64,000 bases of DNA from Bacteroidota bacterium. GTDB taxonomy: Bacteria > Bacteroidota > Rhodothermia > Rhodothermales > Rubricoccaceae. The notes below the pieces were generated by a model. That model saw only the letters and a list, made by a program, of their open reading frames with translations, was not told the DNA's origin and did no database searches. Positions 37,521 to 45,936 of this stretch are shown piece by piece. The stretch's first letter is position 1, and each line of letters begins with the position of its first letter. Location of the stretch: positions 174,576 through 238,575 of the forward strand of contig JBCBNX010000001.1 in the NCBI GenBank assembly GCA_039821555.1, given 5' to 3'. Made by a program: the position numbers and the translations under genes.

Positions 37521-38642
37521 ATGCCTACCGTCTCTGACATCGCCGCCGCCCTAGAAGCGTGGGCCCCACGCGGCATGGCGGCCGACTTCGACAACGTGGG
37601 GCTCCTCGTGGGCGACGCCGCGCGCGAGGTGTCCGGCGTGCTCGTGGCGCTCGACCTGACGCCCGCCGTCGTGTCGGAGGCCCAGAAGCTGGGTGCGGAG
37701 TTGATCGTGACCCATCACCCGCTGCTCTTCAAGCCGCAGAAGCGACTCGTGGCCTCAGACCCGGTCGGCGCGCTCGTGCTACGGCTAGCCGAGTCCGGCA
37801 TCGCCTACTACGCCGCGCATACCAACCTCGACGCGGCACCGGCAGGCGTCTCGTTTGCGCTCGCGGAGCAACTCGGGGTCCGAGACGGACGGATTCTCGT
37901 CTCGCAGGACGACGCCCTCGTGAAGCTCGTCACGTTCGTTCCGAACGAGGCCGCCATGGCAGTCCATGCTGCAATGGCCGAGGCAGGCGCCGGGCGCATT
38001 GGTGATTACGAGGCGTGTGCATTCACCTCCATTGGCCGTGGCTACTTCCGGCCTACCGAGCGCGCCAACCCAGCCATCGGCACGGCGGGCGGACCGCTAG
38101 AAGCCGTGGACGAGGTGCGCCTCGAAGTGGAAGTCATGCGATGGGACCTCGGGCGCGTTGTGGCGGCGCTGAAGGCAGCGCACCCCTACGAAGAGGTGGC
38201 CTACGACGTGTTCGCGCTCGAAAAACCGGCGACGCGAGCAGGCTACGGCGTCGTCGGCACGCTCCCGACCCCGATTCCCCTGGCCGACTTCCTCGCGATC
38301 GTGCGAGCCCGCCTGAATGCGGGGGCCCTGCGCTATGTGGGTGACGATACCGCGATGGTGTCCACGGTCGCGGTGTGCGGCGGGTCGGGCAGTCGCTTCA
38401 TCCCACACGCGCTTCGTGCGGGAGCCGATGCGTATGTCACTGCCGACGTGACCTACCACACGTTCTTCGACGTGCTCGACCTCGAAGGCACCCCAATGAT
38501 GGCGCTCATCGACGCCGGGCACTACGAGACGGAGCGCGTCACCGAACGCATCCTCGTGGACTATCTAGCCGCGCGATTCAACGGGCTCGCGGTGCATCGC
38601 ACGGACGCGTGGACCAGCCCAATGCGCACGTGGTCAACGTAA
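37521..38642 (+). CDS. NIF3-like dinuclear metal-centre protein
   Basis: A 373-residue protein of the NIF3/YbgI family. Metal ligands are visible: LIVTHHPLLFK (two His), AAHTNLDAAPAG (His, Asp) at the N-terminal side, and LIDAGHYETE (His, Glu) near the C-terminus. Residues about 130-250 form the central domain inserted in the longer members. Homologues form hexameric toroids; GTP cyclohydrolase-like naming exists, but the true activity is uncertain. It ends 9 bp before a convergent VOC gene. Confidence 0.88.
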   Translation: MPTVSDIAAALEAWAPRGMAADFDNVGLLVGDAAREVSGVLVALDLTPAVVSEAQKLGAELIVTHHPLLFKPQKRLVASDPVGALVLRLAESGIAYYAAHTNLDAAPAGVSFALAEQLGVRDGRILVSQDDALVKLVTFVPNEAAMAVHAAMAEAGAGRIGDYEACAFTSIGRGYFRPTERANPAIGTAGGPLEAVDEVRLEVEVMRWDLGRVVAALKAAHPYEEVAYDVFALEKPATRAGYGVVGTLPTPIPLADFLAIVRARLNAGALRYVGDDTAMVSTVAVCGGSGSRFIPHALRAGADAYVTADVTYHTFFDVLDLEGTPMMALIDAGHYETERVTERILVDYLAARFNGLAVHRTDAWTSPMRTWST

Positions 38643-38651
38643 CCGACTACG

Positions 38652-39089
38652 CTAGCCCATCGACTGCATCTTGAGCATGACGCCGTTCGGGTCTTCGAGG
38701 AAGACTGCGTCGCCAACTTCGGTAAACGGGTACTCCTGGGCGAGCAGGCGTACGCGGAGGAGCTGCCACGTTCGCTGGGGGAGCCGAAACCCGAGCTGGG
38801 TCACCGACCGAGCCCCGAGCGGCATCGGCGGCACCTCGATGAGTTCGAGCACGTCCTGGCCGTCGGCGTCCACGAGAAAGGCCTGCATGAACGTGCTGTC
38901 GGCGGTGTGCGGGGCCATCGATCGAAGGTGGAAGCCCAGCGTCCCAACGTAGAAGGCGATCGCCTCGTCGAAGCAGTCCGTGCACAGCGCGATGCTGCCG
39001 AGCCACACCGTCGTGGAAGGCTTGCGGAACGCCCGTTCAGCGGCGGCGGGATCGGGGTGGCGGCGGCTGAAAGCGGAGGGATCGAACAT
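38652..39089 (-). CDS. VOC/glyoxalase-fold protein
   Basis: A 145-residue single vicinal-oxygen-chelate protein. ALCTDCFDEAIAFYVGTLGF is the usual first beta-alpha unit and DAVFLEDPNGVMLKM the last strand with its metal-binding Glu. I start at the ATG of 39089; a TTG at 39110 would add seven residues. The substrate is unknown: this fold covers glyoxalases, dioxygenases and resistance proteins. It lies downstream of sufS across a 208-bp gap without obvious features. Confidence 0.8.
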   Translation of the reverse strand: MFDPSAFSRRHPDPAAAERAFRKPSTTVWLGSIALCTDCFDEAIAFYVGTLGFHLRSMAPHTADSTFMQAFLVDADGQDVLELIEVPPMPLGARSVTQLGFRLPQRTWQLLRVRLLAQEYPFTEVGDAVFLEDPNGVMLKMQSMG

Positions 39090-39297
39090 CGAGTCGGGGG
39101 AAGTCAGCAAGGTCGAGCGGCGCTGGTCACGCAGGGCCAGGACAACACTCCCATACGTCGTGCCGTGTCGGTGTCAGCCTGTATAGACGGCGTTCACGTA
39201 ACCCACGGCCCGTGTTCTTCACCGGCTGTGCCGGCTCCCTGCGGGCTCCCGACCGCGCCTGCGTCCTACATCGACACGCACTGAGGCAGGGGTGCGC

Positions 39298-40581
39298 TCA
39301 AGCGAACACGGTCGTGCGGTCGCCCCTCAGCGCCCGGGCGGCGAAGCGAAGCGCATCGGCGAGCCGGTCGGCATCGGCGAGCGGGTTGTAGACGTAGGCC
39401 GACGCCCGCAGCGACGTCTCCACCTGCGGCGCGTCGGGCTCGTTGGCGAGGTGCGCATGGAGCGGCATCGTGCAGTGGTGCCCGGCCCGGCACATGACGC
39501 CCTGGGCGTCGAGCAGCACGGCGAGGTCGTGCGGGTGCACGCCGTCCATCTGGACCGCCACGATGCCGCCCTCGGCCTCGTGCCCCTCAGGCGGCCCGAT
39601 GAGCCGCAGCCCGTCGATGTCGCCGATCTGCTCCATGGCGTGCAGGCCCCATGCGTGCTCGTAGGCGGCTACGGCGGCCATCCCCGTCTTGCCGTCGTAG
39701 GTGAGGCTCGACAGGTAGTCGCACGCGGCGGCGAGGCCAATGGCGCCCGCGGCGTGGGGAGTCCCCGCTTCGAAACGCGCGACGCCGTCGAGGTAGACTG
39801 GGGCTGAGAGCGAGACGCGCTCGATCATACCGCCGCCGGTCTGGTAGGGCTGCATCGGTCCGAGCCGCGCAAGATCGACGACGAGTGCGCCGATGCCCGT
39901 CGGGCCGAGCATCTTGTGGCCGCTGAACGCGAGCGCGTCGCAGTGCAGGTCGGCGAGGTCGACGGGGCGCGTGGGGACGCTCTGCGCGCCATCGAGCACG
40001 GTGATCGCGCCGACTTTGCGGGCCGCTCCAAACACTTCGCGGACCGGGTTCTCGACGCCGAGCACGTTCGAGACGTGCGCCATCGCCACGAGCTTGGTAC
40101 GGCGGCAGATCAGCGCACGAGCCTCGTCGAGGTCCACAAGCCCTGTTGGCGTGAGGGGGAAGTAGTGGAGCGTCGCCCCCGTCCGCTCGGCGACGGCCTG
40201 CCACGGTAAAAAGTTCGAGTGGTGCTCCTGCGGACTGACCAGGAGTTCGTCGCCCGGCTGAAGCTGCTCCATCGCCCAGGCGTGCGCGATCAGGTTGAGC
40301 CCTTCCGTGGTGCCACGCGTGAAGACGACCTGCTCCGGCTCGGCGTGCACAAACGCTGCAACGGTGCGGCGAGCCTGTTCATAGGCATCGGTCGCTCGCT
40401 GGCTCAGTTCGTAGACGCCGCGGTGCACGGGCGCATTCTCGTACGCGTAGAACCGGGCGAGGCGGTCTACGACGGCCCTCGGCTTCAGCGACGTGGCGGC
40501 CGAGTCGAGGTAACACGGCCGTTCGTCCTCAGAGACATCGAGGAGCGGGATCTCGGACGGCGGGAGCGGGAGGGCAGGCAT
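39298..40581 (-). CDS. sufS: Cysteine desulfurase, SufS type
   Basis: A 427-residue PLP enzyme that removes sulfur from cysteine for Fe-S cluster assembly. The PLP Lys is in FSGHKMLGPTGIG, and EHHSNFLPWQ and DGAQSVPTRP are present. The persulfide Cys lies in CRAGHHCTMP, the RxGHHC motif of type II (SufS) desulfurases. It is downstream of sufT, separated by an octamer hairpin element. SufBCD and SufE/SufU are not in the window. Confidence 0.92.
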   Translation of the reverse strand: MPALPLPPSEIPLLDVSEDERPCYLDSAATSLKPRAVVDRLARFYAYENAPVHRGVYELSQRATDAYEQARRTVAAFVHAEPEQVVFTRGTTEGLNLIAHAWAMEQLQPGDELLVSPQEHHSNFLPWQAVAERTGATLHYFPLTPTGLVDLDEARALICRRTKLVAMAHVSNVLGVENPVREVFGAARKVGAITVLDGAQSVPTRPVDLADLHCDALAFSGHKMLGPTGIGALVVDLARLGPMQPYQTGGGMIERVSLSAPVYLDGVARFEAGTPHAAGAIGLAAACDYLSSLTYDGKTGMAAVAAYEHAWGLHAMEQIGDIDGLRLIGPPEGHEAEGGIVAVQMDGVHPHDLAVLLDAQGVMCRAGHHCTMPLHAHLANEPDAPQVETSLRASAYVYNPLADADRLADALRFAARALRGDRTTVFA

Positions 40582-40595
40582 GGCGAGATATGCGG

Positions 40596-40659
40596 GAGTG
40601 GACGTGTGGAGGTGTAGGAGTACGCACGTTCACACGTCCATACGTTCACGCCTCCACAC
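40596..40659. repeat. Octamer-built hairpin between sufT and sufS
   Basis: Exactly eight 8-bp units without a gap: GAGTGGAC, GTGTGGAG, GTGTAGGA, GTACGCAC, then GTTCACAC, GTCCATAC, GTTCACGC, CTCCACAC. The second four are degenerate complements of the first four. It ends at the base before the sufT stop codon and lies 14 bp before the sufS start. Same GTGTGRAN family as 212-289, with matching placement between two minus-strand genes. Confidence 0.8.
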
Positions 40660-41013
40660 CTAGATCAAGCCCATCGTGAGCTTGGCCTCGTCGGAGATCA
40701 TCTCCTGGTTGAAGGGTGGCGTGAACACGATCTCGACGGTCGCGTCGTCGCACCAGTCGAGCGCTTCGAGGCCGTAGCGGACCTGCTGAGGCAGCAACTC
40801 AGCCGCAGGGCAGTTGGGCGCCGTGAGCGTCATCTTGACGTGCGCCGTCTGGCCCTCCACATTGGTGTCGAGGCCGTAGATGAGGCCGAGGTCCCAGATG
40901 GGTACGGGGATTTCGGGGTCGTAGACGCTCTGGAACACCTCGACGGCCTCGCGCTCGTGCGGGGCGAGGTGGTCGAGGTCGTCGCGGCCGTCAATTAGAA
41001 AGTCGCGGTACAT
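40660..41013 (-). CDS. sufT: DUF59 / SufT-like Fe-S assembly protein
   Basis: A 117-residue protein of the MIP18/PaaD-like family. FQSVYDPEIPVPIWDLGLIY is the signature DPE-I-DLGL block; MTLTAPNCPAAELLP carries the conserved Cys. Relatives help insert or repair Fe-S clusters. Position directly upstream of sufS supports the SufT assignment. The start is an ATG at 41013. Confidence 0.88.
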   Translation of the reverse strand: MYRDFLIDGRDDLDHLAPHEREAVEVFQSVYDPEIPVPIWDLGLIYGLDTNVEGQTAHVKMTLTAPNCPAAELLPQQVRYGLEALDWCDDATVEIVFTPPFNQEMISDEAKLTMGLI

Positions 41014-41147
41014 CGGGGACTGTGCAGTGGGTGCGAGGATGAGAGCTGTGGTACCCCAGGCACTGCACCAGGTTCAGCGCGAAGTGCGAGGGTCGCGTGC
41101 AGATCGGTGCTGTTGACGACGCTCTCCACATTCTGCATCGTGCATCG

Positions 41148-41966
41148 TCACTGCCCGATGCGACCGAGTTCGACGCCCTCAGAGTAGGCGACTTCGATCC
41201 CAGCTTCGCTAAAGGCGTGCTTGATGCGGCGGTGCACCTCGAACGTCACCGGCCAGTAGTCGTCCGGCTCCGCGTAGGGCCGCACCGCGAGGACAACGCT
41301 GTGGCTGTCGAAGGCCTCGATGCCGATCTCCGGAGCGGGGTCGTCCAGTACGCCCGGCGTTTCGGCGAGCACCTCTTGGATGAGGACCTCGACCTTGGGA
41401 AAGCTCTCGCTGTAGGGCATCGTCACGTTGAGTTCCAGACGCACGCGGCCCTTCTTCGAGAAGTTGGTCAGGATGCCGTCGATGACCTTCGCATTGGGGA
41501 TCACAAGCGTCTTGAGTCCCGGCGTGACGATGATCGTGGAGAAGATCTGGATGGTCTCGACGCGGCCGAACTGGTCCTCGACCGAGATCCAGTCGTCGGC
41601 CTGATACGGCTTGAAGACGAGGATGAGGATCCCTGCGGCGAAGTTCGCTAGGCTGCCCTGGAGCGCGAGGCCCACGGCAAAGCCCGCCGCGGCGAGCACC
41701 CCAACAAGTGCCGCCGTTTCGATGCCAACCATGCCGGCCACCATGAGCAGCAGAAACACCTTAAGCGCGATGTCCAAGAAGGACGAGAGAAACGACACGA
41801 TCGCGCGCTCGAACCCGGCTCGGTTCAGCGCGGCCTCGGCCAGTTTGCGCACCCGCTTGATGACCCAGAACCCCACCACAAGGAGGGCAGCGGCACCCGC
41901 GAGGTTGCCGAGCACGGGCACGATGTCGTTGAGGAAGAATTCGAGGTAGGCTTCCGCGTTGTCCAT
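41148..41966 (-). CDS. MscS-family mechanosensitive channel
   Basis: A 272-residue small-conductance channel. I use the ATG at 41966, which gives the compact MscS layout; in-frame sequence further upstream looks non-coding. Three TM segments are followed by the pore-lining TM3 with alternating Gly/Ala (GVLAAAGFAVGLALQGSLAN), then a beta domain (DWISVEDQFGRVETI, TLVIPNAKVIDGILTNFS) and an alpha/beta C-terminal domain. It releases solutes on hypo-osmotic shock. Confidence 0.92.
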   Translation of the reverse strand: MDNAEAYLEFFLNDIVPVLGNLAGAAALLVVGFWVIKRVRKLAEAALNRAGFERAIVSFLSSFLDIALKVFLLLMVAGMVGIETAALVGVLAAAGFAVGLALQGSLANFAAGILILVFKPYQADDWISVEDQFGRVETIQIFSTIIVTPGLKTLVIPNAKVIDGILTNFSKKGRVRLELNVTMPYSESFPKVEVLIQEVLAETPGVLDDPAPEIGIEAFDSHSVVLAVRPYAEPDDYWPVTFEVHRRIKHAFSEAGIEVAYSEGVELGRIGQ

Positions 41967-42136
41967 GAGATCGAGAGCGTCTAGTAGGGTGGGGACCGAG
42001 AAACTAGCGGCGGGGGAGGTACCGTGCACGCGATCGGATCGGCTGCTGCTGACAAGTGCCGAGGCCGCGTTACCCAGAGTGTATTCTTTGCGGCTCCCTG
42101 CCATCACGCCTGTCCCACCCAGCATTGGCTCTTCAG

Positions 42137-43030
42137 ATGCGGCAAGTCTACGCTACGCTTCGGCTCATCCTGCTTCTGCTCGTCGCTGCACCTGCGTGGG
42201 CGCAAGAGCCCGCTCACACAGACGCGAGCCTCGCAACAGATCCCTCGGAAAAGAAGCGGGTGACGCTCACCAACGGCACGGTCCTCGTCGGCGTCATTCT
42301 CGAAGAGACGCCGGACACTATCGTGCTCGCCACCGATGACGGGCTACAAACGACGATCCCGCGCGCGAACATCGAAGAAGTCGGACCGCTCTTGGAGCGT
42401 GGGTTCAGCCGCTACGATCCAATCCCGTCACGCCTGTTTATCGCTCCGACTGGGCGGACCATGGCAGCGGGCACGGGGCGGATCTCGGGCTACTACATCC
42501 TCCCATCCGTCGCCTACAGCCCGACGGACCGCCTCGACCTCTCGTTCGCCTCGTCGATCCCTACGGGTGGTTTCACGCTGTTCAACTTCAACGTGAAGGG
42601 CCAACTTGTTCGAGGGGAGAACATGGCTTTTTCAGTCGGGGCCAACGCCTTCGTGCCGGTCGGCAGCGACCTGGACGGTACCGGCGTGGCGGGCACCGTC
42701 TACGCGGCGCTGACCGCAGGCTCGCCGACGAACGCCTTCACGTTCGGCGTATTCGGGGTCTACGCCAGTGACTACGAAGATGTCGATTTCGGCGAGGGGG
42801 CGTTGGTGCTGGCGGGCTACGAGCGGCAGGTGTCGAACTCGATCAAGCTTATCTCCGAGAACTACATCGGGGTTGGGTCCGGCGGATTCGGCGGGGGCTC
42901 GCTGGCAGGTGTGCGGTTTTTCGGGGACCGCGTGGCCGGGGACCTTGCCCTCGGGTTCGGCTGGGGCGAGGGCGGCCTCGAAATCTCTCCGATTCCCTAC
43001 GTCGGCGTCTCCTACACCTTCGGCCGGTAA
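42137..43030 (+). CDS. Exported protein, probable outer-membrane beta-barrel
   Basis: A 297-residue protein. The ATG at 42137 starts a clear signal peptide (LILLLLVAAPAWAQ). Residues about 45-90 (VTLTNGTVLVGVILEE, IVLATDDGLQTTIPRANIEEV) form a short SH3-like/LSM-like stretch common before barrels in this lineage. The rest alternates aromatic and small residues (GRISGYYILPSVAYSPTDRL, GVGSGGFGGGSLAGVRF) and ends YVGVSYTFGR, with terminal aromatic-Gly-Arg. The function is unknown. It is divergent from mscS. Confidence 0.7.
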   Translation: MRQVYATLRLILLLLVAAPAWAQEPAHTDASLATDPSEKKRVTLTNGTVLVGVILEETPDTIVLATDDGLQTTIPRANIEEVGPLLERGFSRYDPIPSRLFIAPTGRTMAAGTGRISGYYILPSVAYSPTDRLDLSFASSIPTGGFTLFNFNVKGQLVRGENMAFSVGANAFVPVGSDLDGTGVAGTVYAALTAGSPTNAFTFGVFGVYASDYEDVDFGEGALVLAGYERQVSNSIKLISENYIGVGSGGFGGGSLAGVRFFGDRVAGDLALGFGWGEGGLEISPIPYVGVSYTFGR

Positions 43031-43039
43031 GCGGGCGCG

Positions 43040-43474
43040 TCAGCGGTTGAGGGCTGCCTCGGTCGCCTGGAGCAAGGCCGCACAGCGCCGGCGGTTGACG
43101 CCAAGGTCGCTGTAGCCGGTCCGGCTCGTGCTGCGTAGGTAGAGCGCGGCACCGCCATCGGACAGCGGTTCAATGGCAATCAGCACGTCGTCCTGGAACA
43201 CGCCGACGCGGTAGAGCGCGTAGATCCGCCGCTGCTCCTGGCTTGACTCGATGCTCTGCGGTTTGCCTACGCGCCAGCCTCGCACCTCTGGAACGGTGTC
43301 GGCCACGAGGCGGAAGAGTGTATCCGCGTCTTCGCCGAAGCGGCGCGCCTCGGTATGGCCGTTGGGCGTCGGCGGCAGGTCCGGAAGCGGACTCGGCGGT
43401 AGGGCAGAAGGACCGTCTCGAAACACGTCAGCTCGCAGCGGTTGCTGGCATGGCGCCCGGACTGAATTCGCCAT
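43040..43474 (-). CDS. DUF1499 family protein
   Basis: A 144-residue protein with the DUF1499 pattern: DADTLFRLVADTVPEVRGW and the closing block STSRTGYSDLGVNRRRCAAL. The function of the family is unknown. The ATG at 43474 gives a 47-bp overlap with the end of ccmE; a later GTG would shorten this. The position at the end of the ccm cluster may be incidental. Confidence 0.78.
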   Translation of the reverse strand: MANSVRAPCQQPLRADVFRDGPSALPPSPLPDLPPTPNGHTEARRFGEDADTLFRLVADTVPEVRGWRVGKPQSIESSQEQRRIYALYRVGVFQDDVLIAIEPLSDGGAALYLRSTSRTGYSDLGVNRRRCAALLQATEAALNR

Positions 43475-43832
43475 CGTTGTACTTCGACGGGCACTTCACA
43501 AGGATCTTCTCCGCGACGAAGACCTCGCCGTCCATGCGGCCTTCGACGACGACGCGTTCGGCGTCCTCGAAGTTAGCCGGCTTGGGGTTGAAATAGACTA
43601 CCTGTCGTATCCCGCCGATCTCGTCGGTCATGTAAAACGAAAACTGGTTGGACGACGCATCGTAGCTCACGGGCTGCTCGCGCACCCAGTCGCCGACGAC
43701 GTGGGCGTAGTTGCCCGTCTGTTCAGCCGTGGCAAAGTCTTCGTAGCCGCCGACCTGTTGCCCGAAGCTGCGGACAACCAGGAAGCCGAACACGCCGATG
43801 AGCGCAATACCGATGATGGTCTTGGGGGTCAT
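43428..43832 (-). CDS. ccmE: Cytochrome c maturation heme chaperone CcmE, Cys type
   Basis: A 134-residue periplasmic heme chaperone. I use the ATG at 43832; a TTG five codons earlier is the alternative. One N-terminal TM anchor (IIGIALIGVFGFLVV) precedes an OB-fold. Where classical CcmE has the heme-binding His in HxxxY, this protein has VKCPSKY, that is Cys114-x3-Tyr118. This CxxxY form is known from System I* of Desulfovibrio and archaea. It sits 18 bp after ccmD and overlaps the DUF1499 gene. Confidence 0.9.
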   Translation of the reverse strand: MTPKTIIGIALIGVFGFLVVRSFGQQVGGYEDFATAEQTGNYAHVVGDWVREQPVSYDASSNQFSFYMTDEIGGIRQVVYFNPKPANFEDAERVVVEGRMDGEVFVAEKILVKCPSKYNDGEFSPGAMPATAAS

Positions 43833-43850
43833 GGAACCGAAGAGCAAAGG

Positions 43851-44168
43851 TTACGAGGAGGTGTCGCGGTCGACGTCGCGCTCCAGTTGGCTCAGACGGC
43901 GATCCGTCCGGGCAAGCATCAGCAGCACCCCGATCCAGACCACCAGCACGACCGCGAGCACGACCGGGAGGCGATCCTCCGCGAGCATGATGCGGTCGAG
44001 CCCCTCAAACTCCTGGACTGGGATGTCTTCGAGGGTGGCGATAGGACCCGTGCTGTCCGCTGCAGCGGTAGGGGGCGTCGTCTCGCCCTGCACCGTGCTC
44101 GTGTCGGCCTGCGCGACCAGGGTCACGGGCACGTCGTAGTCTGTCGAGTAGGACGGTGAGAGCAACAT
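43851..44168 (-). CDS. ccmD: CcmD-like small membrane protein
   Basis: A 105-residue protein starting at the ATG of 44168. After a Thr/Pro/Asp-rich stretch of about 60 residues there is one TM segment (LPVVLAVVLVVWIGVLLML) followed by ARTDRRLSQLERDVDRD. This TM plus short charged coiled coil is how CcmD looks in this lineage. CcmD helps release heme-loaded CcmE from CcmABC. The assignment rests on position between ccmC and ccmE plus topology, since the family is poorly conserved. Confidence 0.72.
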   Translation of the reverse strand: MLLSPSYSTDYDVPVTLVAQADTSTVQGETTPPTAAADSTGPIATLEDIPVQEFEGLDRIMLAEDRLPVVLAVVLVVWIGVLLMLARTDRRLSQLERDVDRDTSS

Positions 44169-44305
44169 CGGAGGCGGTGGAGTGAGGGCCGCGTGTACCA
44201 AAGGATCGCGTCAAGGATGCCCGTCTGCACGGCCTCGGCGGCGGCTTCACAGCGATTTCGGGACGCGGAGCCCAGTCGGCTGTGCAAGGCTGCAACGCTA
44301 CGTGA

Positions 44306-45043
44306 TCAGAGTGCACCTACCAGTTGCGCCTCCTCGCGATCGCGACGGCGCTCTTCGAGCACGCGCACCCGCACGCGCTGTACGTAGATCCAGTAGAACA
44401 GCAGCTGGAAGCCGATGAGCGACGCGTAGAGCACGATGCGCATTTGCGGGGCGATGTCCATCTCGCTGAACGCTGGGTTGCCCTCCGCGCCAGGGTGCAG
44501 GCTCGCCATGCGGCGCGGCAGCACGTAGATCAAGAACGGGAGCGTCGTCGCGGCGAAGAGGCAATAGGCCGCCGCGATGCGGGCGCGGCGCCGCGGCTCC
44601 TCCAGCGCGCCGCGCAACACGAAATAGGCCCCACCGATGAGCAACTGCACCGCGACCATCACCTGGCGCGGGTCGCCGTTCCACCAGATGTCGGTGCCGA
44701 CATACCACGTGAAGCGCCCCCAGACGACGCCCGTCACCATCGCCATCAGCCCCGCGCCCACGGAGACGACCATGGCTTGCTCGGCGCGCACGTCGTGGAT
44801 GCGTCGGCCGCTTTGCAGCACTCGGACGGAGTGGTAGGCCGCAATGAGCGAGAAGACGAACAGCGCGAGCCACAAGGGGAGGTGGAAGTAGAGGTTGCGC
44901 GCCGTGTGCTCTAGGATGGGCAGCCACGCGATGTCGCCGAGTAGTGACACGACGATCACCACCGTCACCCAGATCGCGGCGACAATCGTGAGGAGACGGT
45001 AGGGCCAGCCGGTGCGCGGGGTGGGGAGGTCGTGGGCAGTCAC
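44306..45043 (-). CDS. ccmC: Heme handling protein CcmC
   Basis: A 245-residue membrane protein with six TM segments. It presents heme to CcmE. A Trp-rich periplasmic WWD-type segment (WYVGTDIWWNGDP) lies between TM helices, and candidate heme-ligand His residues flank it (NLYFHLPLWL and ASLHPGAEG). I use the GTG at 45043 rather than the frame's first start at 45085 because the upstream segment falls in a repeat-like element, and the other such elements also stop at start codons. Confidence 0.85.
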   Translation of the reverse strand: MTAHDLPTPRTGWPYRLLTIVAAIWVTVVIVVSLLGDIAWLPILEHTARNLYFHLPLWLALFVFSLIAAYHSVRVLQSGRRIHDVRAEQAMVVSVGAGLMAMVTGVVWGRFTWYVGTDIWWNGDPRQVMVAVQLLIGGAYFVLRGALEEPRRRARIAAAYCLFAATTLPFLIYVLPRRMASLHPGAEGNPAFSEMDIAPQMRIVLYASLIGFQLLFYWIYVQRVRVRVLEERRRDREEAQLVGAL

Positions 45044-45130
45044 AGGTCGTAGGTGGTGGGTCCGCTGTCTGTCGCGAACTACCAACCTCCCGGACGCTTC
45101 CGCGTTTCGCGATTCGACAGACCTTCGACC
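45044..45130. repeat. Decayed heptamer hairpin between ccmB and ccmC
   Basis: AGGTCGT, AGGTGGT and GGGTCCG (044-064) are heptamers like those between pdhA and pdhB. Opposite-strand copies TGGTCGA and AGGTCTG lie near 121-130. CTGTCTGTCGCGAA (065-078) pairs with TTCGCGATTCGACAGA (106-121) apart from a 3-nt bulge. The element begins right at the GTG used for ccmC. Degenerate, so less certain than the other copies. Confidence 0.5.
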
Positions 45131-45151
45131 AGCAGTCTCAGCGCCGAGAGG

Positions 45152-45826
45152 CTACTCCGTCCACACGTACTCGAACAGGAGCGACGACGCCGTGATGAGG
45201 AGGCCGGCAAAGCCCACGAGCGACGTCAAGTCGGGCAGCGCCTCCGTCCACAGCCCCGCCGTGAAGGGGCGCGTGGCGCGCTCGGTCAGGTTGACCACCG
45301 AGAAGAGCAGCGGCACCAGCACCGGAAACGCGAGCACCGCCAGCAACGGCGCACCTCCGGACGCCCGCGCGATCATCGCCGCCAAGAGCGTGGTGGCCCC
45401 GGCGAGGCCGATGGCCCCGAGCACGAGTGTGAGCAGGAGCACGCCCGGTGCCGCGATCTCCGCCCCGGTGACGAGCAAGAAACCAGCCGCGGCCGCCAGG
45501 TTGAGGGCAAGGGTCAACGCAGCATTGTACAGGAGCTTGCCCGCATACACGGCGCTCGGCGGCACATGCAGCTGCAGGAGCAGCGTGGTGCCGCGTTCCT
45601 CCTCGGCGACGAAGGCACGACCGAGCCCCACGCACGCCGCGAACAGGATCACGATCCACAGCAGCGCGGCCCGCACCGGCGGCGAGATCTCCGTCTGCCC
45701 AAGCGCGAACAGGACCAGCACCAGCGACGCGGCGACAAACATGCCGAGCGCGTTGATAGCGTAGCGGCTGCGCAACTCAAGTTGCACATCCTTCCGGAAA
45801 ACGGCCCAGGTGGCGCGGAAAAACAC
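45152..45826 (-). CDS. ccmB: Heme exporter CcmB
   Basis: A 224-residue ABC-type membrane subunit with six TM segments. RATWAVFRKDVQLELRSRYA and EEERGTTLLLQLHVPPSAVY are typical CcmB blocks (the latter resembles ERGTLELLL...P). With CcmA it forms the ATPase-driven part of the CcmABCD complex that frees holo-CcmE. The start is an ATG at 45826. No ccmA gene is adjacent: the next gene upstream is on the other strand, so CcmA must be encoded elsewhere. Confidence 0.88.
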   Translation of the reverse strand: MFFRATWAVFRKDVQLELRSRYAINALGMFVAASLVLVLFALGQTEISPPVRAALLWIVILFAACVGLGRAFVAEEERGTTLLLQLHVPPSAVYAGKLLYNAALTLALNLAAAAGFLLVTGAEIAAPGVLLLTLVLGAIGLAGATTLLAAMIARASGGAPLLAVLAFPVLVPLLFSVVNLTERATRPFTAGLWTEALPDLTSLVGFAGLLITASSLLFEYVWTE

Positions 45827-45936
45827 GGGGCAGTGAGGCGATCAATCAATGAGGCAGGGAGAATGGTACCGCGCAACCTGAACGGATCCGAATGGGTTTG
45901 GCGGGAAGACCCGTTCGTTTCTGCTTTCCTTGCCCG

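Noticed and set aside
36124..37554. 476-codon plus-strand frame overlapping the UMF1 transporter
   Set aside because: An Arg-rich out-of-frame shadow; the transporter frame has 12 hydrophobic segments and the family signature.
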